Shown: piece after piece, positions 23,345-34,163 of the stretch
Numbering within the stretch: position 1 is the stretch's first letter
How the letters are laid out: every line of letters begins with the position of its first letter
DNA from: Bartonella sp. ML70XJBT.G
GTDB lineage: Bacteria; Pseudomonadota; Alphaproteobacteria; Rhizobiales; Rhizobiaceae
Length of the DNA stretch: 64,000 bases
NCBI RefSeq assembly: GCF_028618575.1
Contig: NZ_JAQITA010000012.1
Coordinates: 1-64,000 of the forward strand
Direction: 5' to 3'
Notes under the pieces: model-generated
Told to the model about the DNA's origin: nothing
The model's database searches: none
The model's input: the letters and a program-made list of their open reading frames with translations, nothing else
Position numbers and translations under genes: made by a program

Positions 23345-24952
23345 TCTTCCCCCCTCTTTTAATGAATTTATTTAAGACAAAAAAGCTTTTAAGTCTACTC
23401 ATTTTTTATTCCAGTTTTCTAAAATAGTTTAGAGTTGAGTTGAGATAGTAGATTGAAAAAACATTCCACACAGATAAAAAAGAAAGTAGAAATTATTGAT
23501 GATCGCTAGTAATAAAACTTAAGTCTAATATTTATATTGTTCTGAATATTTCATATAGTAGAAAAGGCTATTCAAGCACTTCGCGGTACTTCGCTGAGGA
23601 ATGACAATAATAAAAAGACAAATGGAGAGGTCGTCTTCTTTAAATGTGTCCTCCCCACTCTACTCTCCAAATTTATCATGAAATCCGGCTTGAAGCATGC
23701 AAAATTCAATAGAACGAATATACATGAATCCTTAGTTTTGATTTTCTTGATCAATACTATAGAGGGCATACTACATTTCAAAAGTGCTTTTGCTATTTCA
23801 GTAAAATCTCTACAAAACTTCTCACATAAACGTCGGAGTTTCTTCTAAATAATATCTTGCCATAAATAACAAAGGTACAGCTTTTAATAGTTTTAAAATT
23901 TATTTCATTTTTCTTTCCAAATAAATTTATCCACGATGGAAAACCCCCATAAAGTCTTTAGAATATCGTATTCATCTCCAAAACAAGCATGGATACTGTT
24001 GGGACCTGCAACATTTTTGAATGCTTCTTTCTACTAATTGCCATTTGCTGAAACTGTTTTGTAGGTAAAACTATTATTTCTGATCTATCTAAGCTAAAAT
24101 CATCTTTATGTCATCAAAACGAACAGGGGTGTATTTTTCTCACTCAGCGAGTCTAACTTACCTGCTCTAGCCACAGAACATGCGATCCCACTCTATAAAG
24201 ATTATCACTTGTTTTGCTTGCTATACCTCTTGAACATTTTTTTATTCTAAAGAACTTTGCGTATTATGCCCTATCCGTCCACTGCGACTATAGGCATAAA
24301 TTTTCAATTTTATATTGCCATTTCTCTTCAACAAGTCTTGTGATTCTTGTGTTGAGTTGCTAAGAGAAGTTATTCTCCGAAAATTTCAGATATTCTAATA
24401 TTATTTGCATTCTCATATAACGGTATCAGTGTATGAAAATATAACAAAATGAAAGTCATTCATTTTGATTATCTGCATGTTGAACGGCGTAACGAGCAAC
24501 GTTATCTGGTGGGATAAAATGTCAATATAGAATATACGAACATTGCCATTAGCACTTGTTTGTTTAATGTTTTTTCCCTTTAGCCATTAAATAGAGAACA
24601 ATATTGTACATGCATGGAAAAGAAAAATAAAGAGGTTATTATTTATAATCATTAGCAATACTTAAGATTCTATTATTACTTTTAAAAACATTAATTGCAA
24701 ATATGTAATATTTATAATATAAAACGATATTTATATATAAATATAATTATAAAATATGATTAAAGTACGCGCTTTGTTAACTGATTATTAGCTATCTTTA
24801 ATTATTAATTTATAATCGTCATTCAATTTTATTACTATTTTTTTATTTATATTATTAGCAACCATTTAATATGATAAAAAAATTCAAAAAACTCTTTTTA
24901 ATCCTGAAGGACAACGAGAAAACATTTTTTAGCTAAAATTTCAATTCACTTT
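23345..24952. other. Long degenerate intergenic region
   Basis: About 1.6 kb without an intact gene. On the minus strand around 23930-24040 one frame reads FKNVAGPNSIHACFGDEYDI and LKTLWGFSIVDKFIWKEK, and near 24450-24520 another reads FIPPDNVARYAVQHADNQNE before a stop. Both look like pieces of decayed genes of unknown identity. From about 24600 to 24900 the sequence is extremely AT-rich. Confidence 0.4.
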
Positions 24953-26353
24953 TTAATTTAACCTTTGCTGGTATTTTAATTTATTTTGATTTTTCTTTAG
25001 ATTGTAAATTTTAAGGATATAGAAACAAATAACAAGCCAAGTAATCCAGCTAATGCCCACGATCAAAACTGGCCGCGTATCATCGAAAAACCATAATAGA
25101 ATAAAGATGAAAATCATAAATAAAACAGAAAAAAATGATCCTATCGGCCACAATGGAATTGGAAATTTTAAACTACATTGTACTTCTTTAGACATTTTAA
25201 GCCGCATAAAAATTTGCGAAAGTAAAATCATCATCCAGACAAAAACTGTTGCAAATGTTGCCATTGCTGCAATAAGAAAAAAGAGACCTTCATGATAAAA
25301 ATAATTAAGCACAACGCCAAGAAGGAAGATGATAAAGATCAAAACAATCACAAGAATTGGTATACCGTTTTTTGATAAATGTTGAAATTTTTTTAAAGCA
25401 TAACCTTCTTGCGATAAGCCATGTATCATACGACAGGCACCATACATTCCACTATTCATCGCTGAAATAGCTGCTGTAACAATAACAATGTTCAAAATAT
25501 TCGCCGCATATGAAATTCCAAGATTTTCAAAAATTGACACAAAAGGACTATCCATAAGACCAATTTTATTCCAAGGATAAAGGGACATTAAAATAGCTAA
25601 CGTCATGATATAAAAAAGCAAAACACGAATTGGAGTAGAATTAATTGCCTTTGAGATTGTTTGATGAGGATTTTGTACTTCCATCACTGCCATCCCAATG
25701 ATTTCTATCCCACCAAAAGCAAAGACAACAACACTAAAACAAGCCAAAAAACCAAACCAGCCATTGGGAAAAATACCACCATTTTCCCATAAGTTGTGAA
25801 CACCGATAGTAGAAGAATTCGTATTTGTATCCCAACCAAATAAAATTATTGCTATACCCAAAATAATCATTGCAATAATAGCAATAATTTTAATGGATGA
25901 CAGCCAAAACTCTAGTTCGCCATATACTTCTACTGCAGCTAAATTAATCCCTGTAATGATCAGTGTAATGCTAAGTGCCCATATCCAAGGTGCAACCTGA
26001 GGGTACCAAAAGCCCATATAAGTTGCAAAAGCTGTAATGTCAGCTAAACCAACAAGAATCATTTCAAATACATATGTCCATCCCGTTAAAAAACCAGCCA
26101 ACGGTGATATATAATTTGCAGCATAACGGGCAAAAGAACCGGGCATTGGATTATAAATAATCATCTCACCAAGTGCTCGCATAACCATAAAAATAGCTAA
26201 ACCAGCAATACAATAGGCAATCAAAACACTTGGACCAGCAAGCTTAATCGCTTGTGCTGATCCATAAAACAGACCTGTACCAATAGCAGAGCCAAGAGCT
26301 AAAAAAATAACTTGACGCTTGTTCATGCCCCGTTTCAGTTCATTTGTTGCCAT
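24953..26353 (-). CDS. Amino-acid permease (APC/AAT family)
   Basis: The 466-residue protein has about twelve transmembrane segments. The N-terminus (RGMNKRQVIFLALGSAIGTG, then LFYGSAQAIKLAGPSVLIAY) and MVMRALGEMIIYNPMPGSFA are the signature of amino-acid transporter (AAT) permeases such as ProY and HutT. Substrate cannot be read from the sequence; histidine or proline are candidates, and the nearby histidine ammonia-lyase on the same strand makes histidine uptake attractive. The ATG at 26353 follows AAGGAAAAAA. No partner gene overlaps. Confidence 0.85.
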   Translation of the reverse strand: MATNELKRGMNKRQVIFLALGSAIGTGLFYGSAQAIKLAGPSVLIAYCIAGLAIFMVMRALGEMIIYNPMPGSFARYAANYISPLAGFLTGWTYVFEMILVGLADITAFATYMGFWYPQVAPWIWALSITLIITGINLAAVEVYGELEFWLSSIKIIAIIAMIILGIAIILFGWDTNTNSSTIGVHNLWENGGIFPNGWFGFLACFSVVVFAFGGIEIIGMAVMEVQNPHQTISKAINSTPIRVLLFYIMTLAILMSLYPWNKIGLMDSPFVSIFENLGISYAANILNIVIVTAAISAMNSGMYGACRMIHGLSQEGYALKKFQHLSKNGIPILVIVLIFIIFLLGVVLNYFYHEGLFFLIAAMATFATVFVWMMILLSQIFMRLKMSKEVQCSLKFPIPLWPIGSFFSVLFMIFIFILLWFFDDTRPVLIVGISWITWLVICFYILKIYNLKKNQNKLKYQQRLN

Positions 26354-26834
26354 TTTTTTCCTTCTTCATTGAATTTTGATAAAACGTTTACTACAGCACT
26401 AACTCTATGATAAATAAAACCTCATATTTCTCTCAAAAATATATTTTAAAAAGTATAAAACACTGGCTTACCAGACATTTTGTCTTAGGCAGTGGAAAAT
26501 ACTTTTATTGCGAATGATCCAAGCTTTTTATAGCCTACAATCGCACATCATTTCATTGAGATAACGTGATAATGAATTTTTTTACAATTGTCATTTAATT
26601 CGTTTCGTATTTTCTATTTTTTACAGAAAAATAAAATTTATTATAATACGAATTCCCTTACTTTCTTTTCAGCACATTAAAATAGAAGCTTAAAAACTTC
26701 TACCATAGCAGTTGGGCGTAAGTATGTTATTTTTTTGTTTTTTCGCAAATTCTCTTACTTTGTAGCTCATAACAATAAAAAACTATCATAGTAGCCTATA
26801 AAACAACTTGCTAATATGGAACGCAATAACTTCA
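26354..26834. other. Intergenic region upstream of the permease
   Basis: AT-rich and without a supported frame; it should contain the permease promoter and the end of the transcript of the small protein at 26835. Confidence 0.4.
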
Positions 26835-27197
26835 TCAGTGATAGAGTGAATCTCGCCAATTATAAAAAGCTTGCGAAAATCTAGCACTTACCCATCTCTT
26901 AAGGACTGCGACTGTCTTCAATGCAATTCCTCCAAGAAAAACAGCTATTGCGGTAAAAATAACCTTTTCACCTTTTTTCTCAGTAATAGATTGACCATTT
27001 TCTCCAGCACTTTGACCTGAAATAATAATGAACGCTCCATTTGTTTTTTGAAAGAAAATATCTTTCCTTTGTGGTCCTACGGTAATGAAAATATTCTCTT
27101 GAGATCTCTCCCACCAAATTTTTGCATTCCCCTCTACGACTGATAAAAAATACAAAATGATAGATGTTAGAATAGATAATTTATTTTTTGCTAACAT
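26835..27197 (-). CDS. Secreted or membrane-associated hypothetical protein
   Basis: I choose ATG 27197 (MLAKNKLSILTSIILYFLSV), which has an AAGGA site and starts a typical signal peptide ending near EGNAK. The 120-residue protein has a short exported domain (IWWERSQENIFITVGPQRKD, GAFIIISGQSAGENGQSITE) and a hydrophobic segment VIFTAIAVFLGGIALKTVAV, then a basic tail. No domain is recognised. It lies alone between permease and hutH, all on the minus strand. Confidence 0.6.
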   Translation of the reverse strand: MLAKNKLSILTSIILYFLSVVEGNAKIWWERSQENIFITVGPQRKDIFFQKTNGAFIIISGQSAGENGQSITEKKGEKVIFTAIAVFLGGIALKTVAVLKRWVSARFSQAFYNWRDSLYH

Positions 27198-27251
27198 TTC
27201 TTTTTCCTTTGTGTTTATTTTAAAATACAAATAAGTAAGTATTAAACGCAT

Positions 27252-27589
27252 AAGGATCTAAAAATAGAAATATAGCTAATAAAAATATTAACTTTAATTG
27301 TTAACAATAAGTATAATACAATTTTATGAGTTCGACAATTTAAGAGAAAAATAACATGACAGGACTATTGGAAAAATATTAAAAATACTGCTCTTATAAA
27401 TTTGTGTTTGTAAATCACATCACCGAAAAGATAATGTTGGCAATATAACTGAAAACACCTTTTCAATATATCAGCAAATAAATGAGCACAGATTTGTTTA
27501 GTTGTGCAAAGTCTCATTATGAAGCCACAAACGTTGTATGAGAAAGCCAATAGTTAAATGGCTTTCTTTATAAACTTTAAAAACAAATA
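27252..27589. other. Intergenic region downstream of hutH
   Basis: No supported gene. Repeated A/T tracts and no clear terminator hairpin. Confidence 0.4.
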
Positions 27590-29128
27590 TTATTGGGGAT
27601 ACAATGGAGGAAAAATTGTTTCGGGTAAAATGGATAATAAGTACCCTTCACGCACAAGTATATGTGCTTTATGAAGATCTGGAGCCATGTAGCGATCTTC
27701 CTTAAGAGTGTCAATATTTTTGCGTAGATGCTCCATAACAGTCTGTAGGAAAAAACTTGTTTTCAAAGGTGTACGATATTCAATTCCTTGTGCTGCAACA
27801 AGCGTTTCAATGCCAATAATGGTAAAAAGGTTTTCACTCATTGCCAATAACCGGCGAGCACCATGGCAGGCCATTGAAACGTGATCTTCCTGATTTGCGG
27901 ATGTCGGCGTTGAATCTACAGAAGCAGGATGTGCCATTTGTTTATTTTCAGACATTAAAGCAGCAGAAGTTACTTCAGCAATCATAAAACCTGAATGAAG
28001 ACCGGCATTTTGCGCTAAAAAAGCTGGAAGCCCATAAGAAACTGCTGGATCAACCATAAGAGCGATACGCCTTTGGCAAATAGAGCCTATTTCACATAAA
28101 GCAAGAGCGATTTGATCAGCAGCAAATGCTACAGGTTCAGCATGAAAATTTCCTCCCGATATTACTGCTCCATCACTTAAAATCAAGGGATTATCTGTAA
28201 CTGCATTTGCTTCAATAATAAGTGTTTTTGCTGCGGCAATAAGAACATCAAAACATGCTCCCATAACTTGTGGTTGGCAACGTATACAGTAAGGGTCTTG
28301 TACACGATCATCGTCACGTAAATGTGTAGCTCGAATTTCTGAATCCTTTAAAAGCTTTTCTAATGTTTGTGATACAGCAATCTGCCCATAATGGCCTCGT
28401 AAAATATGAATATCGGGATGAAATGGTGCTGTTGATCCCATAATAGCGTCTGTTGTCAAAGCCCCCGCAAGAAGTCCACCGCACAATGCACGATGACTAC
28501 GGAAAAGACCTGCAAGAGCAAGTGCTGTCGATGTTTGGGTACCATTTATAAGAGCCAAACCTTCTTTTGCCTCTAAAACAATAGGAGATAATCCTGCTTT
28601 TTCTAAAGCTGCAGCTCCACTCATGCGCGTATTTTGAAAAAATGCTTCTCCCTCTCCCATCATAACAGCAGCCATGTGAGCAAGTGGGGCAAGATCACCT
28701 GATGCACCAACAGATCCCTTTTCAGGGATGACAGGAATAACACCTTTTGCAAGCATATTTTCTAGTAAATGTATCAACTCTAAACGAACACCAGAAGCAC
28801 CTCTTCCCAAAGAAAGAAGCTTTAAAGTCATTATCAAACGGACAATATTTTCAGTTAACGGTTCTCCCACCCCACAACAATGTGATAAAATAAGATTTCT
28901 TTGTAAAATGGCGACTTCGCTTGCATCAATTTTAATCGAAGCTAATTTACCAAAACCAGTATTGATACCATAAACTGGCTCACTACCCGCAGAAATTTCA
29001 GCAATACGCTCTGCTCCCTTTACAATCGATAAATGTGTATCGCTGTGAAGTTTACTTACTTCACCATTGAAATAAACAGCTTCAAGTTCACGAAGTGTTA
29101 CCTCAGTAGGTTTTAATATGATCGCCAT
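27590..29128 (-). CDS. hutH: Histidine ammonia-lyase
   Basis: The 512-residue enzyme deaminates L-histidine to urocanate, the first step of histidine breakdown. The self-forming MIO electrophile comes from Ala142-Ser143-Gly144 in [20 protein letters not shown]. Other family segments are [11 protein letters not shown] (residues about 53-63), the region [18 protein letters not shown], and [19 protein letters not shown]. Length is normal (about 510). ATG 29128 follows AAGAAAG. No hutU, hutI or hutG is in the window, so downstream catabolism, if present, is encoded elsewhere; alternatively the enzyme supplies only ammonia and urocanate. Confidence 0.95.
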   Translation of the reverse strand: MAIILKPTEVTLRELEAVYFNGEVSKLHSDTHLSIVKGAERIAEISAGSEPVYGINTGFGKLASIKIDASEVAILQRNLILSHCCGVGEPLTENIVRLIMTLKLLSLGRGASGVRLELIHLLENMLAKGVIPVIPEKGSVGASGDLAPLAHMAAVMMGEGEAFFQNTRMSGAAALEKAGLSPIVLEAKEGLALINGTQTSTALALAGLFRSHRALCGGLLAGALTTDAIMGSTAPFHPDIHILRGHYGQIAVSQTLEKLLKDSEIRATHLRDDDRVQDPYCIRCQPQVMGACFDVLIAAAKTLIIEANAVTDNPLILSDGAVISGGNFHAEPVAFAADQIALALCEIGSICQRRIALMVDPAVSYGLPAFLAQNAGLHSGFMIAEVTSAALMSENKQMAHPASVDSTPTSANQEDHVSMACHGARRLLAMSENLFTIIGIETLVAAQGIEYRTPLKTSFFLQTVMEHLRKNIDTLKEDRYMAPDLHKAHILVREGYLLSILPETIFPPLYPQ

Positions 29129-30056
29129 AATTTTCTTTCTTGTTTATTGAATATGATACTTAATATCACTAGGCTTTTCTATAAAAATATAAAAAGCTAT
29201 GGAAACTCTGTGAGAAGAATTCAAACCAATCAGATAATAAATTCTGTTCATTGTTCTTTAATTTATAAAGAGCAAAACAAATCAGTTTTCTTTATTTTCT
29301 TAAAGAAACCCATGATACATGTCTTTTCAACAGCCCTAAACCAAAATCTGCTTTTTTGTTATTTGAAGAATTTGCTTATATTTTCTGCGCATGAATCCCC
29401 CCATAAATAATAAAAATCCAGTAAATTTTGATATTTTAAAATATCAATAAAAAATAACTATACTCACTTATAATACAAACAATACATTTATTATCATTAA
29501 ATATAAGTTAAAATAAATTATAGAATATAAAAACTAATCCTATAAAGCTGTCTTTAATAAGATGTATTTTAATATTTATATAGATGTTATTAACATAAAA
29601 GACATTTTATATTTAAATCATTATGATAATAATATTTACTTTTAGAGCACACTTTGCAAATTTATGACAAGGTGATAAAAATACTCAGATAATAAAAAGA
29701 ATATTTTTTTCACAGTCAAAAAAGAAAAAATAATTATACAATGCAATTACGCATTTGAACAAGATAACTATAAAGCGGCACCATTTTACCCATGAGTTTT
29801 GTACAATATTTTTTAAGCGAATAACAAAGGAAAATGGTTTGACATAATGAACTCTTTCATAATACCTCCCTCTCCTTTAATTCAATATTCAACATAATTG
29901 ACAGAAAAGGTTATATAGAAAACACAATATATTCTTCTAAAATTATTTTTTCGTATATAACTTAACAGAAAATTCTCACAATTTTTTTAATAAAGACAGC
30001 TTTATTTCTTCTCAGACCATATGCTCACCAAAATAATATGAGATAGAACAAAAGAG
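29129..30056. other. AT-rich intergenic region between hutH and tRNA-Arg
   Basis: About 930 bases with long A/T runs and no coding frame I can support. It holds the hutH promoter and the sequence downstream of the tRNA. I see no repeats of att type at the tRNA 3' end. Confidence 0.5.
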
Positions 30057-30133
30057 TGGTGCACCCGACAGAATTCGAATCTGTGACCTCTGCCTTCGGA
30101 GGGCAGCGCTCTATCCAACTGAGCTACGGGTGC
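30057..30133 (-). tRNA. tRNA-Arg (anticodon CCG)
   Basis: On the minus strand the gene begins GCACCCGTAGCTCAGTTGGA and ends CGGGTGC-A-CCA, with the CCA encoded. The acceptor stem GCACCCG/CGGGTGC is perfect. The anticodon arm TGCC-CTCCGAA-GGCA gives anticodon CCG (reads CGG), and the T arm holds GATTCGAATC. All four arms fold normally. Confidence 0.96.
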
Positions 30134-30389
30134 TTATAATTGAACAGTAGTCTTTTAACTGATCATACTCGCAGCTGCAATAATGAATTCTTATTCTTTT
30201 TAAAATAGATGTTCATGGGTTTATATCACGATACAATTTTTTTATTCTCTTCTGTATGATAGATTACCTGAAACAAATCAATTTTCAGACATAATGCTTT
30301 TTCTTACAAAAACGTTTTTTTATGATACAGTTTTAAAACTTCCCCTCAATAGGCTAAAAAATAAACTGTGAATATCAGGATAATTCTTA

Positions 30390-31163
30390 ATGATGACATT
30401 ACCAAATCGCTTTCATTTCATTTCTGCCGAAACGGAAGAAGCTATCAAAGCTACTGATAAATTAATTTCTGCTTACGGTCATTCTTCTTTAAAAGAAGCT
30501 GACGTTGTGATTGCAATCGGTGGTGATGGAACGATGTTACAAACAGTACGGGAGATTATGAACACAGGAAAACCTATTTATGGTATGAATCAAGGTTCTG
30601 TAGGATTTCTTATGAATGAATTTCATGAAAAGAAATTGCCAAATCGTATTGCTGCCGCGCATAAAAAGGAAATTCATCCCTTACGCATGATTGCAGAAGC
30701 TGAATGTCAAGGAACCATTGAAGCATTAGCAATCAATGAAGTTTCTCTTTTTCGTCAATCCTATCAAGCAGCAAAAATTCGCATTAGCATTGACGGCAAT
30801 ATACGTATGGAACAACTAATTTGTGATGGTATTCTTGTTGCCACCCCAGCAGGATCTACAGCATATAATTTATCCGCACAAGGCCCTATTTTACCGCTCA
30901 TGGCTCCGTTGATGGCACTCACTCCTGTTAGTCCCTTTCGCCCACGACGTTGGCATGGTGCATTACTGCCCAATACGGCAACAATACGTTTTGATATGCT
31001 CGAATCTGATAAACGTCCCGTCAATGCAGCTGCTGATAATGTTGAAGTTAAATCTGTTCACTCCGTCACTATTTTAACCGCAACAGAAATAACAGCTTCA
31101 ATTCTTTTTGATGCTAATCATTCATGGGATGAGCGTATTTTATCAGAACAATTTCGCTATTAA
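30390..31163 (+). CDS. nadK: NAD kinase
   Basis: The 257-residue enzyme phosphorylates NAD to NADP using ATP or polyphosphate. The diagnostic GGDGTML lies near residue 45 (VVIAIGGDGTMLQTVREI), followed by YGMNQGSVGFLMNEF and the C-terminal NE...R box region (AINEVSLFR) with CDGILVATPAGSTAYNLSAQ. Length fits the short alphaproteobacterial NAD kinases. The ribosome site is weak and either of two adjacent ATGs could be used. It stands alone, downstream of the divergent tRNA. Confidence 0.93.
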   Translation: MMTLPNRFHFISAETEEAIKATDKLISAYGHSSLKEADVVIAIGGDGTMLQTVREIMNTGKPIYGMNQGSVGFLMNEFHEKKLPNRIAAAHKKEIHPLRMIAEAECQGTIEALAINEVSLFRQSYQAAKIRISIDGNIRMEQLICDGILVATPAGSTAYNLSAQGPILPLMAPLMALTPVSPFRPRRWHGALLPNTATIRFDMLESDKRPVNAAADNVEVKSVHSVTILTATEITASILFDANHSWDERILSEQFRY

Positions 31164-31307
31164 ATATTGTATTATGTTCTCTATGTGTATATGGCTGTTA
31201 TAGTTGACTTTTTGTGAAGTCGCCTTAACCCCTCTAGAGTAGTGTAATATTTAATTTCACGAATAGTTCAATAGCGAAATTAAAATCGCAAAGCAATTGA
31301 TAAAAAA

Positions 31308-32711
31308 ATGATAGAACCTTTAAACAGTTTTGATGATTTGGGTCTTTCCACAAAGGTTATTAAAGCCATAAAATCAGTGGGATATACGGTTCCAACACCT
31401 ATTCAGAGTGAGACGATCCCCCATGTCCTTCAAAGAAAAGATGTTTTAGGAATTGCTCAAACAGGAACGGGAAAAACTGCTTCTTTTGTTTTGCCTATGC
31501 TCACATTGCTTGAAAAAGGTCGTGCAAGAGCACGAATGCCTCGTACTCTCATACTAGAACCAACTAGGGAGCTTGCAGCCCAAGTTGAAGAAAATTTTGA
31601 TAAATATGGAATAAATCATCGTTTAAATGTTGCATTATTGATTGGTGGCGTTTCTTTTGAACAGCAAGATCGTAAACTTGAACGGGGGGCTGATGTACTT
31701 ATAGCAACACCAGGACGCCTTCTTGATCATTTTGAACGCGGTAAATTGCTCCTTATGGGAGTTGAAATTCTTGTTATCGATGAAGCTGATCGCATGTTGG
31801 ACATGGGATTTATTCCTGATATTGAACGCATCTGTAAAATAACGCCTTTTACACGTCAAACTTTGTTCTTTTCTGCAACAATGGCACCAGAAATCAGTAA
31901 ACTGACACAGCAATTTTTACATGCTCCTGTATCTATTGAAGTTACAAAAGCTTCCTCAACAGCAAGCACAATTACACAACGGCTCGTCAAATCTGGAAAT
32001 AAGGCATGGGATAAAAGAGCAGTTTTACGAGAACTTATTCATAATGAAGGCGATGAACTTAAAAATGCTATTATTTTCTGTAATAGAAAGAGAGATATTT
32101 CTGAACTTTTTAGATCACTCGTAAGATATAATTTTAGTGTAGGCGCACTTCATGGAGATATGGACCAATATTCGCGCACCAACACACTAACAGATTTTAA
32201 AAATAATAAACTCAAACTTCTTGTTGCTTCTGATGTTGCTGCTCGTGGACTTGATATCCCAGCTGTAAGCCACGTTTTCAACTATGACGTTCCTACACAT
32301 GCTGAAGATTATATTCATCGAATTGGTCGTACAGGGCGTGCGAATCGTAGTGGAAAAGCTTTTACTATCGTTACAAAAGCGGATCAAAAATATATTAGTG
32401 CCATTGAAGAAATGAGTAACGAAAAAATTGAATGGCTCAATGGAGATCTCTCCACATTAACAACAGATGATCAAGGAAATGATGGCATTGTAAAGACAAA
32501 ATCTCCAAAATCATTAAAGAAAACCGCGTCAAAAGGGACTATCATTCAAACTAAAAAAAACTTAAAAGATGATAGGGCAGATTATATTCAAACCACAAAG
32601 AATATATCAAAGTTTTCTGAACAACACCATCCTCGAAAAAACAAGGTGTCTTCTCCCTCTGGATTTGGGGATGATATCCCAGCATTTATGCTCATAAAAA
32701 TCCGCAATTAA
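31308..32711 (+). CDS. rhlE: DEAD-box RNA helicase (RhlE-like)
   Basis: The 467-residue protein carries the full DEAD-box set: Q motif (PTPIQSE), AQTGTGKT at residues 50-57, PTRELA, TPGRLLD, DEAD, SAT, then ARGLD and HRIGRTGR in the second RecA domain. The final 90 residues are basic and low-complexity (KSPKSLKKTASKGTII), a typical RNA-binding tail. Such helicases remodel RNA in ribosome assembly, decay and cold response. The gene converges with gltX, leaving only about 60 bases between. Confidence 0.92.
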   Translation: MIEPLNSFDDLGLSTKVIKAIKSVGYTVPTPIQSETIPHVLQRKDVLGIAQTGTGKTASFVLPMLTLLEKGRARARMPRTLILEPTRELAAQVEENFDKYGINHRLNVALLIGGVSFEQQDRKLERGADVLIATPGRLLDHFERGKLLLMGVEILVIDEADRMLDMGFIPDIERICKITPFTRQTLFFSATMAPEISKLTQQFLHAPVSIEVTKASSTASTITQRLVKSGNKAWDKRAVLRELIHNEGDELKNAIIFCNRKRDISELFRSLVRYNFSVGALHGDMDQYSRTNTLTDFKNNKLKLLVASDVAARGLDIPAVSHVFNYDVPTHAEDYIHRIGRTGRANRSGKAFTIVTKADQKYISAIEEMSNEKIEWLNGDLSTLTTDDQGNDGIVKTKSPKSLKKTASKGTIIQTKKNLKDDRADYIQTTKNISKFSEQHHPRKNKVSSPSGFGDDIPAFMLIKIRN

Positions 32712-32772
32712 ACGGAAAAATTCTTTTCTTGGAAAAGACAAAAAAGAATAAAATGTTTTTAAAAAGCTGCTC

Positions 32773-34152
32773 TTACGCGCTTTGAAGTGTCAGCCTTTTA
32801 ATGATCTTCTCGCGCCCTAAAAGCGGTAAAAGTTTCCCCATTTCAGGACCATGATCCATTCGAGTAAGAGCCTGACGTAAGGGCATAAACAACGCTTTCC
32901 CACTACGACCTGTTTTTTCTTTTAAAGCTTTTGTCCAAACTTTCCAGCTTTCATCATTCAGCACACCCTCAGGCAAGAAATCCAGTGATTGACGGACGAA
33001 TGCACGATCCTCAACCGGCACTGTATCAAAATGCTTATCATCATGAATAATTTCCCACCATAAGACAGCATCATTCACTTTATCAATATTGCTTCTTATC
33101 GCATTCCAAAAATATTCCGCCTTTTCTCCCTTAATAGAAAGACTTTCAAGGCGTGTTTTAACTTCTGCATAAGTTAATTCATGGACAAGATGACGATTTA
33201 AAGCAACAAGATCAGCAGTATCAAATTTTGCAACGGATCTTGATGTGTCCTGTAGGTTAAAATGTTTTAAAAGCGCTGTTTGATGAGGATAGGGATGCAC
33301 ATTTTGCGATGTTCCAATCAAAACCGCAAAACATTGAATAACTATAGATTCAAATCCTTCCGCTCGTAAAGAGCGAATAGAAAGATCATTGTTCCGCTTG
33401 GATAGTCCTTTTCCTAAAACTGTTGTCAATAAATTGAAATGGCCAAAGATTGGTAATTCTGCACCAAGAGCTTTAAAAAGAGCAATCTGAACACCCGTAT
33501 TGGTAATGTGATCATCGCCACGAATAATGTGTGTAATGGCCATGTCTATATCATCAACGACAGAGGGCAATGTATAAAGGTAACTCTCATCTTCACGAAT
33601 GAGAACAGGATCTGAAAGAGATGCCAAATCAATTGTCTGTTTTCCTTTTACCGCATCATCCCAGCAAATTTCTGTTCGCTTTGTTTGTAAAGGATTATTT
33701 TCAAAATTGGGAAGAAGAAAACGCCAATGAGGTTTACGACCTTGCGATTCAAATAATTTTTTATCCTCTGCTGTTAATTTCAATGCAGAACGATCATAAA
33801 TAGGAGGCAATTTACGAGAAAGTTGGATTTTACGACGCCGCTCTAATTCTTCAGCGGTCTCATAACAGGGATAAAGAAGACCACTTTGTTTGAGAGTTTT
33901 TGCAACTTCATCATATCGAGGAAACCGTTTAGATTGATAATAAACCTCATCCGGTTGAATATTAAGCCACTCAAGATCAACGGCGATAGCATCAATATAT
34001 TCCTGTCTAGAACGTTCAACATCTGTATCATCATAGCGCAAAATAAATGTTCCATTCTGCGCTTGTGCATAAAGCCAGTTGAAGAGGGCACTACGGATAT
34101 TGCCAATGTGAATATAACCTGTTGGAGAAGGTGCAAAACGAACTCTTACCAT
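32773..34152 (-). CDS. gltX: Glutamate-tRNA ligase paralogue (type with GLSKR motif)
   Basis: I start at ATG 34152 ([20 protein letters not shown]), where family similarity begins. The roughly 459-residue class I synthetase has HIGN for HIGH and [10 protein letters not shown] as the KMSKS equivalent, plus [20 protein letters not shown] at the C-terminus. Alphaproteobacteria often carry two GluRS genes, one of which charges tRNA-Gln with Glu for later amidation by GatCAB. The other copy is at 43166. Which one misacylates tRNA-Gln cannot be decided from motifs alone. It follows nadE by 11 bases and is probably co-transcribed with it. Confidence 0.9.
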   Translation of the reverse strand: MVRVRFAPSPTGYIHIGNIRSALFNWLYAQAQNGTFILRYDDTDVERSRQEYIDAIAVDLEWLNIQPDEVYYQSKRFPRYDEVAKTLKQSGLLYPCYETAEELERRRKIQLSRKLPPIYDRSALKLTAEDKKLFESQGRKPHWRFLLPNFENNPLQTKRTEICWDDAVKGKQTIDLASLSDPVLIREDESYLYTLPSVVDDIDMAITHIIRGDDHITNTGVQIALFKALGAELPIFGHFNLLTTVLGKGLSKRNNDLSIRSLRAEGFESIVIQCFAVLIGTSQNVHPYPHQTALLKHFNLQDTSRSVAKFDTADLVALNRHLVHELTYAEVKTRLESLSIKGEKAEYFWNAIRSNIDKVNDAVLWWEIIHDDKHFDTVPVEDRAFVRQSLDFLPEGVLNDESWKVWTKALKEKTGRSGKALFMPLRQALTRMDHGPEMGKLLPLLGREKIIKRLTLQSA

Positions 34153-34163
34153 AAAAACAACAC

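Noticed and set aside
23572-23781. 69-codon minus-strand frame
   Set aside because: Short, no start context, and no protein-like pattern; left as part of a degenerate region.
29147-29410. 87-codon plus-strand frame upstream of hutH
   Set aside because: Rich in Ile/Lys/Asn as expected from AT-rich intergenic DNA; no motif or ribosome site.
30057-30133. tRNA-Arg as a possible prophage attachment site
   Set aside because: It is 15 kb from the integrase, and no partial tRNA copy is seen near 13.9-15.5 kb.
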